Source: Alphaproteobacteria bacterium MarineAlpha5_Bin5
GTDB lineage: Bacteria; Pseudomonadota; Alphaproteobacteria; HIMB59; GCA-002718135
Length of the DNA: 64,000 bases
Direction: 5' to 3'
Assembly: GCA_002938205.1 (NCBI GenBank)
Contig: PTKZ01000005.1
Span: 16,317-80,316 of the forward strand
Part shown: positions 57,207 through 64,000 of the stretch, piece by piece
Layout: every line of letters starts with the position of its first letter
Position numbering within the stretch: position 1 is the first letter of the stretch
The notes under the pieces: model-generated
What the model was told of the DNA's origin: nothing
Databases searched by the model: none
What the model saw: only the letters and a program-made list of their open reading frames with translations
Position numbers and translations under genes: made by a program

Positions 57207-59000
57207 TTAATAAACTCGCTTTTTTGGTGGAATGGATTCAATATGGTTTGTAAGTGTATTCATATGAACTGACTTTGTGCCCAAAGATACCTTACCATCT
57301 TCACTTAACCATGAAAGTGAATGAACCAACCAATTTTCATCATCTCTATCTTTATAATCTTCTCTAGAATGAGCTCCTCGACTTTCTTTTCTATTAAGAG
57401 CTGAATGAAGAGTAACCTTAGCCTGCGCTATTAAATTGTTCAACTCAAGAGCTTCTGTTAAATCAGTGTTAAAAATTAACGATTTATCTTTTACACTCAT
57501 ATTTTTCATTGATAATTCCACTTTTTTAAACTCTTCAATTCCTTGAGAAATTAATTCTTCATTTCTAAAAACTGAACAATTGTTTTGCATTATTTTTTGC
57601 ATATATTGTCTTATTTCACCTGTAATTAAATCTCCTTTGTTATAACGAATATTATCAAAACGCTCTAAAATTAAATCTGTTGAACTCTTTTTTACACTTA
57701 ATTTTGCTGAATTAGGTTTCACTTTTTCTTTTGCAGTAATACTTGCGGCTTTACCAAATACAATTAGGTCAATTAAAGAATTTGTGCCAAGACGATTTGC
57801 GCCATGAACAGATACACAAGCAGCTTCGCCAATCGCCATTAAGCCTTCACAAATGTTGTCAGGATTTTCTTTAGTTGGATTTAGAACCTCAGTTCTAAAA
57901 TTTGTTGGAATTCCACCCATATTGTAATGAACTGTTGGAAGAACTGGTACTGGTTCTTTTGTTAAATCAACCCCAGCAAATATTTTTGCAGTTTCTGAAA
58001 TGCCTGGTAAGCGCTTATGTAAAGTTTCTTTATCTAAATGTTCTAAATGCAATAAAACATGATCCTTGTTTTCTCCACAACCTCTTTTCTCTTTAATTTC
58101 AATAGTCATAGCTCTACACACAACATCTCTTGAGGCTAAATCTTTTGCATTTGGTGCATATCTTTCCATGAATCTTTCTCCATCACAATTAGTTAAATAG
58201 CCTCCTTCTCCACGTGCTCCTTCAGTAATTAAAACACCAGCTCCATAAATACCTGTTGGATGAAATTGTATAAATTCCATGTCAGATAAAGGTAAGTTCT
58301 GTCTAAGAACCATAGCATTCCCATCTCCTGTACAAATATGAGCACTTGTAGAAGACGAATAAGCTCTTCCATATCCGCCTGTTGCAATGATTGTCTGATG
58401 TGCAAGAAAACGATGTATCATTCCATCTTCTAAACTCCACACAACTACCCCAGAGCAATTCTCATTAGTATCCATTAATAAATCTAAAACAAAATATTCA
58501 ATAAAAAACTCTACTTTATGCTTGAGCGATTGTTGATACAAAGTATGTAACAAAGCATGACCAGTTCTGTCTGCAGCAGCGCAAGCTCTCATTGCAGGTG
58601 CACCTTCTCCATTTTTAGTTAAGTGGCCACCAAAAGGCCTTTGATAAATTTTTCCATCTTCAGTTCTGCTGAAAGGCATTCCATAGTCCTCTAGTTCAAC
58701 TACAGCTTCAGGTGCCTTTGAACATAAATATTCAATGGCATCTTGATCACCAAGCCAATCAGAACCTTTAACGGTATCATACATATGCCACTTCCAACTA
58801 TCTTCACCCATATTACCAAGTGCTGCTCCTATACCTCCTTGTGCAGCTACTGTGTGACTTCTTGTTGGAAAAACTTTTGAAATACAAGCTGTCTTTAGCC
58901 CCAATTCAGCTGATCCTAAGGTAGCTCTTAAACCAGAACCTCCGGCACCAATTACCACCACATCATAATGATGGTCAATAATTTCATAAGATTTACTCAT
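57207..59000 (-). CDS. sdhA: Succinate dehydrogenase flavoprotein subunit
   Basis: [55 protein letters not shown]. Confidence 0.97.
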   Translation of the reverse strand: MSKSYEIIDHHYDVVVIGAGGSGLRATLGSAELGLKTACISKVFPTRSHTVAAQGGIGAALGNMGEDSWKWHMYDTVKGSDWLGDQDAIEYLCSKAPEAVVELEDYGMPFSRTEDGKIYQRPFGGHLTKNGEGAPAMRACAAADRTGHALLHTLYQQSLKHKVEFFIEYFVLDLLMDTNENCSGVVVWSLEDGMIHRFLAHQTIIATGGYGRAYSSSTSAHICTGDGNAMVLRQNLPLSDMEFIQFHPTGIYGAGVLITEGARGEGGYLTNCDGERFMERYAPNAKDLASRDVVCRAMTIEIKEKRGCGENKDHVLLHLEHLDKETLHKRLPGISETAKIFAGVDLTKEPVPVLPTVHYNMGGIPTNFRTEVLNPTKENPDNICEGLMAIGEAACVSVHGANRLGTNSLIDLIVFGKAASITAKEKVKPNSAKLSVKKSSTDLILERFDNIRYNKGDLITGEIRQYMQKIMQNNCSVFRNEELISQGIEEFKKVELSMKNMSVKDKSLIFNTDLTEALELNNLIAQAKVTLHSALNRKESRGAHSREDYKDRDDENWLVHSLSWLSEDGKVSLGTKSVHMNTLTNHIESIPPKKRVY

Positions 59001-59332
59001 GCAAATAATATTATTTTTAAAGTTGATAAAGTTATTAAAAATATAAACACATAAGTGATTATATTAATTAATAATTTAATATAATTTCTACTGTCTCTTG
59101 AATAAATATAATCTTCTATAATTGTTTCACATCCAAGTTTTCCATGTATAAGCATTGCAATAATCATAATATAAAAAAGAAATACATTAAATATTGAGCT
59201 AAAAAAAAATATTACTTGATCATAGCTCATTGATATTAAAGAAATACTTTTATAAACAAACCAGAAAGTAAGTGGTATTAATATAAATGCTGTAATTCTT
59301 TGTACAATCCATTTCTTGGTATAGTTTTTCAT
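58997..59332 (-). CDS. sdhD: Succinate dehydrogenase membrane anchor subunit
   Basis: [42 protein letters not shown] overlap with sdhC makes 59332 the likely start rather than 59434. Confidence 0.85.
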   Translation of the reverse strand: MKNYTKKWIVQRITAFILIPLTFWFVYKSISLISMSYDQVIFFFSSIFNVFLFYIMIIAMLIHGKLGCETIIEDYIYSRDSRNYIKLLINIITYVFIFLITLSTLKIILFA

Positions 59333-59700
59333 AATAAAAACCAAACTAAAATTGAAGAAAGCATCGTTAAAAAAAGAACCATATATGCCGAAAAATATAC
59401 TGAATTCAAATCCATACCAATACCAAAAGACCAATAAAGATATCGCACTCCATTAAATAAGTGATAAAAAATTGTTATTGTCCAAATAAATAAAATGAAT
59501 CTAAAAAAAATGTTTGCTGATATAATTTCAAAAACAAAATAATAACTTGGCAATAATGCAAATAAGCAAAACCATAAGGCAATTAATATTGATCCAATAC
59601 TTAAACTAATTCCAGTAAATCTATGAAAAATAGAGAAAACGGAGGTTAAAATTTTTTTATAAATTGAAAGATGTGGGGATAAAGGTCGATTACTTCTCAT
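59329..59700 (-). CDS. sdhC: Succinate dehydrogenase cytochrome b556 subunit
   Basis: RPLSPHLSIYKKILTSVFSIFHRFTGISLS, YHLFNGVRYLYWSFG. Confidence 0.94.
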   Translation of the reverse strand: MRSNRPLSPHLSIYKKILTSVFSIFHRFTGISLSIGSILIALWFCLFALLPSYYFVFEIISANIFFRFILFIWTITIFYHLFNGVRYLYWSFGIGMDLNSVYFSAYMVLFLTMLSSILVWFLL

Positions 59701-59802
59701 TGAGTAGTTTTGTTTAAGAGGACTTATAAACCATAACTATATTTTTTTTGCAGAATTTCAAAAAAAAATATCATTAGTGTAAATCAATTAATTTACTAGC
59801 TT

Positions 59803-59823
59803 ATGTGAATAAACCTGTGGATA
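59803..59823 (+). promoter_or_regulatory. Two tandem DnaA-box-like motifs upstream of sdhC
   Basis: TGTGAATAA (59803-59811, exact to TGTGNATAA) and TGTGGATAT (59815-59823, one mismatch), beside a T-rich run. Confidence 0.35.
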
Positions 59824-59926
59824 TAATGGATATATTTTTTTTTTTTCCTTATTTTTAGCCAAAAAAGATAAATAAAAAAACGGTTATTTATTGAAAATTT
59901 ATTTAATTACTATTAATTTAAATAAA

Positions 59927-60074
59927 GCCGGATCTGAACTCTGTTTCTTTGCTTCGGAGGAACGCCAGGAAATATCAACCTTCATTCCCGCCGTTTGATG
60001 GTTGCTGAGTTTTTACTTAACTAGAGAAGTGTCTGCCAAGGTACAGGCTAGTAGAGTGTGGTTCGGCTTTTTTT
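59927..60074 (+). ncRNA. Candidate structured noncoding RNA, family unknown, ending in an intrinsic terminator-like U tract
   Basis: GCCGGATC pairs with GGTTCGGC across 141 nt, ACTCT/AGAGT extends it, internal hairpins GTTTCTTT-GCTTC-GGAGGAAC and GTCTG-CCAAGGTA-CAGGC, then TTTTTTT; no ORF; locally higher GC than neighbours. Confidence 0.6.
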
Positions 60075-60455
60075 ATTTTAAATTTTCTTCAAAAAAAATT
60101 TTCATTTTCTCAGCATGTTCATTTAGATATTTGAACATTGCATCAATATGATAGGCATTTGGCACTAACCAAAAACTTAATTTAATATTGTTTTCTTTTG
60201 ATGGAAAATAAACATTTTGCCAATTCTCCAAATGGTATTTTTCTGAAGGAAAGTTTTCACATAAAATACTTGATGTGTAGTTTTTAATTACATTTGCTTC
60301 AACTTTTGCGCTCTATGTGTTGGGAAGAGAGTTTTAATGTAGTCCACAGGTGTAATCCATATTCAAAATGCTTGCAGCAATATAAAAACCAATTCCAAAA
60401 TACACCATAAACGCAACTATGAAAAATGAACTAATAAATATTATAGTTTTTTCAT
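60073..60455 (-). pseudogene. Frame-disrupted ORF, hypothetical membrane-anchored protein
   Basis: ATG overlaps zapE stop (ATGA). Coherent protein needs three frame shifts: MKK/TIIFISSFFIVAFMVYFGIGFYIAASILNMDYT/PVDYIKTLFPTHRAQK/VEANVIKNYTSSILCENFPSEKYHLENWQNVYFPSKENNIKLSFWLVPNAYHIDAMFKYLNEHAEKMKIFFEENLK*. Confidence 0.55.
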
Positions 60456-61492
60456 TGTGAAGGTTTTATAATTGTCATTTCGTATAATCTACTTGCAGTT
60501 CTATCAAATTCTTTAGACATAGCTTTTATTCTGCATAATGAAGCAATTGGGGTTTCAGCTAATAAAACTACAGAACAATTTTGGTTATAAAGCATATCAA
60601 TTAAGCTAATAAAACGCCTGCATTGATCAGCTTTATCAATAGATAATTGTGGAACATTTTTAATAAAAATTAAACTAAAAATTTCTGCAATGTTTTTATA
60701 GTCTTCATGACCAAGATTGTTGTTACATAACTTTTCAAAACTACATAAAGCTACATTTGATGAACAAGTATCTATTACAAAACTTCTACTTTTTGTTTTA
60801 ATAGTTTTTGACATCAACGATGATGTATCAACAAGGCGTTCAAATAATTTATTAAATTCTTCGTTAGTATCATTATTTATAGGAGTAAAATAGGTTTTTG
60901 ACTGATTTAATGTCAATCTTCTATAATCTATATTATTACCAATCTTAATAAGATTATAATGCTCCATGATATAATTAATAAATGGAATAAAATCATTATG
61001 TTGTAAGCCTTCTTTGTACAAATCCTTAGGATGAAAATTAGAAGATACTATTATAAATATTTTATTTTTTTCAAATAATGTAAATATTTTTTTTATGATT
61101 AACGCATCTACAATATTAAAGATGTGCATTTCATCAATAAAAAGAATTTTAACATTTAATGAAATTTTTTTAATATATCTCTCTAGTTTTTTTTCTTTGT
61201 TATCCTTCGTATTTATTTTAGAATGCACTTCACTCATTAAATGATTGAAATGAATTTTCTTTCCAACTTTTGTAAATTGACAAATTAAGTTTAGCAAAAA
61301 TGTTTTTCCTGTGCCAACACTGCCATGAACATAAACTCCTTTCTTTTTGTTTTTTTTAAAAATTAATGATTTTTTATTTGAATTGATCCAAGTCCTACTA
61401 ACTTCCTTTAATAATTTTATCTGCTCTAAATCTTTTTTAATAAAATTATTGCTTACAAAACTTTCGTAATGATCAATTATGCTAAAACTCAT
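60452..61492 (-). CDS. zapE: Cell division protein ZapE / AFG1-like ATPase
   Basis: KGVYVHGSVGTGKTFLLNL, ILFIDEMHIFNIVDA, SRLYEM. Confidence 0.9.
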   Translation of the reverse strand: MSFSIIDHYESFVSNNFIKKDLEQIKLLKEVSRTWINSNKKSLIFKKNKKKGVYVHGSVGTGKTFLLNLICQFTKVGKKIHFNHLMSEVHSKINTKDNKEKKLERYIKKISLNVKILFIDEMHIFNIVDALIIKKIFTLFEKNKIFIIVSSNFHPKDLYKEGLQHNDFIPFINYIMEHYNLIKIGNNIDYRRLTLNQSKTYFTPINNDTNEEFNKLFERLVDTSSLMSKTIKTKSRSFVIDTCSSNVALCSFEKLCNNNLGHEDYKNIAEIFSLIFIKNVPQLSIDKADQCRRFISLIDMLYNQNCSVVLLAETPIASLCRIKAMSKEFDRTASRLYEMTIIKPSQ

Positions 61493-61632
61493 TTATCTTT
61501 TCCTAAAAATTTTAATAGATTTCTAAATGTTTCTTCTTCGGACTCAGTAAGCTTAACTTTAGATTTTTTTTTTCTTAATCGTCTATATTCAGCTAAAAGA
61601 AATTTTATACTATCTGAAACTTTTTCATTCAT
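61489..61632 (-). CDS. Small hypothetical protein (47 aa); not in supplied ORF track
   Basis: MNEKVSDSIKFLLAEYRRLRKKKSKVKLTESEEETFRNLLKFLGKDK*; ATGA overlaps with both MFS stop and zapE start. Confidence 0.6.
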   Translation of the reverse strand: MNEKVSDSIKFLLAEYRRLRKKKSKVKLTESEEETFRNLLKFLGKDK

Positions 61633-62822
61633 GGTAATTTTTTATATAATGGCAGTAAAGTTGAAAATATTATAATTAATCCACTAATAAACACGATTGT
61701 TAATATCCCAAATCCCCAATCAATCAAATATCCAAAAACTAGAGGGGATAAAGCACTGGCTAAAACACCTCCTGCATGAAGCAGAGCTTTAACTGTGCCT
61801 AAGCTTTCAACTCCATATATTTCTGCCCACAAAGCACCAAAAAAAGGAATGGTAATTCCAAAATTTAAACCATAAAAACACATGTAAATAATAAAAAAGA
61901 AGTAATTATCAAAAAATAATAAAATTGAAATACATACAAAAAGTGGGAAAAGTCCGGTTAATACTGTTTTACGAGTATTAAATTTATCAATTATAGGTCC
62001 TCCAATTAAAAGACCAGCAATAGAAAATAGACCAACTAATAAATAACCCTTGCCAAGCATTTCCATACTCCAGCCTTTTTGATTAAAAATAAATATCTGA
62101 TGAAACATTAAGCCTGTTGAGATAAAAGATGGCGCAATTGATAGAGGAAGATAAGTGTAGAACTTGCTATTTGTAATTACTTCTCTAGTTTTCCATTTTT
62201 TATTTAAATTTTCATTGCTAATAGTTTTTTTAAAATTAACATGTCTTCTAGACTGGTTGCTTAATGCAATAAATAACAATGGTATAAATAATAAAATAGT
62301 AAATGATGCTATTAACCAAATTTCATTAATACTATAATTTTTCATTAAATTAATAACAATAATAGGCAAAAACATAACACCAATCATACCGCCTAAAGTA
62401 GCTATAGAAATTGCCTTACCACGATTTTTGCCAAAATATCTTGCCATAGTTGTTTCTCCTGCATGTGACATAGCTCCTTGACCAAAAAAACGTAAAGCAA
62501 ATATAATAAAAAAAAGAAAGGCCAAATGCTTAAATAGAAAAAACATTCCTAAGCAAGCTAGAAAAATTCCAATGCTTACTATAAAAGAATAAAGTCTTAA
62601 ATCGATATAATCAATTAATTTTGCAAAATTAATTAATAAGATTGAGCTTAATGTAGTAGCAACTGCATAAACAAAGCCAAATTGACCATCAGTTAAATTA
62701 TAGTGAGTGCGTATTTCAATATTAAATAATGAAATAAAAAATGTTTGCCCATAACTAGCAAAAAAAATAATTAGAAAACCATATATTAATAATTTTGGAT
62801 CATATAAAAAAAAATTTTTCAT
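61629..62822 (-). CDS. MFS transporter
   Basis: About 12 hydrophobic segments; RFFGQGAMSHAGETTMARYFGKNRGKAISIATLGGMIG. Confidence 0.88.
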   Translation of the reverse strand: MKNFFLYDPKLLIYGFLIIFFASYGQTFFISLFNIEIRTHYNLTDGQFGFVYAVATTLSSILLINFAKLIDYIDLRLYSFIVSIGIFLACLGMFFLFKHLAFLFFIIFALRFFGQGAMSHAGETTMARYFGKNRGKAISIATLGGMIGVMFLPIIVINLMKNYSINEIWLIASFTILLFIPLLFIALSNQSRRHVNFKKTISNENLNKKWKTREVITNSKFYTYLPLSIAPSFISTGLMFHQIFIFNQKGWSMEMLGKGYLLVGLFSIAGLLIGGPIIDKFNTRKTVLTGLFPLFVCISILLFFDNYFFFIIYMCFYGLNFGITIPFFGALWAEIYGVESLGTVKALLHAGGVLASALSPLVFGYLIDWGFGILTIVFISGLIIIFSTLLPLYKKLP

Positions 62823-63026
62823 TTACATTATCTCAATAAATCGTAAGGAAATTGATTTAGTATTAATGATAATTTTTAAATTAAATACTGGACATAAATT
62901 TTTAAAACGTTGACGATTTGGTAAATTTACAGTTTTAAAATGAAGATTATCGTATCCAAAAAAAGAAATCTGCCCTATATTTTCATAATATTTTTTGTAT
63001 AAGCTAGACTTTCTTCGAATTGGCAT
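62823..63026 (-). CDS. Small basic hypothetical protein (67 aa)
   Basis: TAATG overlap with udg stop, directly abuts MFS start. Confidence 0.5.
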   Translation of the reverse strand: MPIRRKSSLYKKYYENIGQISFFGYDNLHFKTVNLPNRQRFKNLCPVFNLKIIINTKSISLRFIEIM

Positions 63027-63703
63027 TAACGCTCTATAGTTTTCTTTATTTTTTTTAATAGTGCTACCATTTTTTTTATATCTATACGACCAGTATTTAC
63101 ATTACGAGGACTGGGATGATAACTGCCTATAAGTAGCTTATTATCTGGAAGTAAATATTGTTCTCCATGTTTAAAAACAAAATGTTTGCTTTTAATTTCA
63201 TAGTCCTCTTTATAAAAATTCAAACATGCATCAAAGGCTATTTTACCTAAAGCAACAATGGTATTAATTTTTTTTAAAAACAGGATTTCTTTTCTAAAAT
63301 ACTGAAAACATGTTTTTAATTCAATTGAAGTTGGCTTATCTCCAGGTGGAACACATTTTAATGCAGCTGTTAAATATAAATTATTAAGTTGAAGTCCATC
63401 ATTGCGACTAATTGATATAGGTTGATTTGCAAACCCAGTCTTATAAAGACATTTAAACAAAAAATCTGCTGATTTGTCGCCAGTAAATACACGGCCTGTT
63501 CTATTGCCTCCATGTGCCGCAGGTGCTAACCCAATCATAAGTAACTTTGCATTTTTATCTCCATATCCGGTAATAGGTTTGCCCCAATAAATTTCATTTA
63601 TATACTGGCGTCTTTTTACAGTAGCAATTTTTTCTCGAAAATTAACAAGACGATTACAATGCCTACATTGTATAATTTTATTATTTAATTTTGTTAATGT
63701 CAT
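63026..63703 (-). CDS. Uracil-DNA glycosylase, family 5-like (UdgB)
   Basis: GLAPAAHGGNRTGRVFTGDKSADFL, GSYHPSPRNVNTGR, Cys residues. Confidence 0.88.
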   Translation of the reverse strand: MTLTKLNNKIIQCRHCNRLVNFREKIATVKRRQYINEIYWGKPITGYGDKNAKLLMIGLAPAAHGGNRTGRVFTGDKSADFLFKCLYKTGFANQPISISRNDGLQLNNLYLTAALKCVPPGDKPTSIELKTCFQYFRKEILFLKKINTIVALGKIAFDACLNFYKEDYEIKSKHFVFKHGEQYLLPDNKLLIGSYHPSPRNVNTGRIDIKKMVALLKKIKKTIER

Positions 63704-63734
63704 GTAGATTAATCATCTATAGTATAGGCGTGTT

Positions 63735-64000
63735 ATGAATGAAAGAGCAAAAGCAATTTTAGACTTTTGGTATATTCAATCTAGTATCAAAGATTGGTTT
63801 ACCAAAAATAATGAATATGACGAAAAAATTAAAATATTTTTTTTTGAAGATTTTCAAAAAGCAATTAAAAATGAGTATGATGAGTGGCAAGATAACCCGG
63901 AAGAATGTGTAGCATTAGTTATATTACTAGACCAGTTTTCTAGGAATCTTTATAGAAATAGCGAAAAAGCGTTTTCACAAGATTATAAAACTCGTCTAAT
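63735..64000 (+). CDS. DUF924 family protein, truncated by window end
   Basis: MNERAKAILDFWY...WFTKNNEYDEKIKIFFFEDFQKAIKNEYDEWQDNPEECVALVILLDQFSRNLYRNSEKAF. Confidence 0.85.
   Translation, partial: MNERAKAILDFWYIQSSIKDWFTKNNEYDEKIKIFFFEDFQKAIKNEYDEWQDNPEECVALVILLDQFSRNLYRNSEKAFSQDYKTRL

Noticed and set aside
59803-59846. Declaring a chromosomal origin
   Set aside because: Only two DnaA-like motifs, no dnaA/hemE/parAB-type context, and skew cannot be evaluated from one window.
59927-60074. Calling the structured RNA 6S, SRP, tmRNA or RNase P RNA
   Set aside because: No diagnostic conserved sequence was recognised by eye; GAGGAACGCCAGG only weakly resembles the RNase P GAGGAAAGUCC core, and the 3' ACAGAA-type element is missing. 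Needs cmscan.
60451-60455. Programmed frameshift at the A6 run explaining the broken ORF
   Set aside because: The same ORF contains two further frame breaks, so decay or base-call errors are more economical.

Overview
This is an AT-rich, gene-dense window that reads as a streamlined alphaproteobacterial chromosome; I infer lineage only from gene content and order. No rRNA, tRNA, CRISPR array, transposase or phage gene was recognised. Conserved blocks: metX-metW-gloB-rplU-rpmA-obgE-proB-proA-nadD-rsfS-ctpA-rppH (0-9.6 kb); putA with a divergent Lrp-type regulator (9.6-13.2 kb); atpHAGDC with priA, a small transaldolase and DUF484 (37.8-46.1 kb); a continuous minus-strand TCA cluster sdhCDAB-mdh-sucCDAB-lpd (47.7-59.7 kb); and udg-MFS-zapE (60.4-63.7 kb). 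The most accessory-looking part is 13.2-37.6 kb. It holds one operon of Asp/Glu(hydantoin)-racemase-like, ribose-type ABC transporter, HyuA-like and DUF917 genes, plus a second cluster with three HyuB-like and two HyuA-like proteins around a dipeptide-type ABC transporter, a GAF protein, an M24 peptidase and an enolase-superfamily enzyme. This looks like a cyclic-amide or amino-acid-derivative uptake and catabolism region with unknown substrate. Items missing from the ORF track that I found by reading: rsfS with an apparent AUU start, a 47-aa coupled ORF upstream of zapE, a frame-disrupted ORF downstream of zapE, a structured noncoding RNA candidate at about 59.93-60.07 kb, and partial genes at both window edges.
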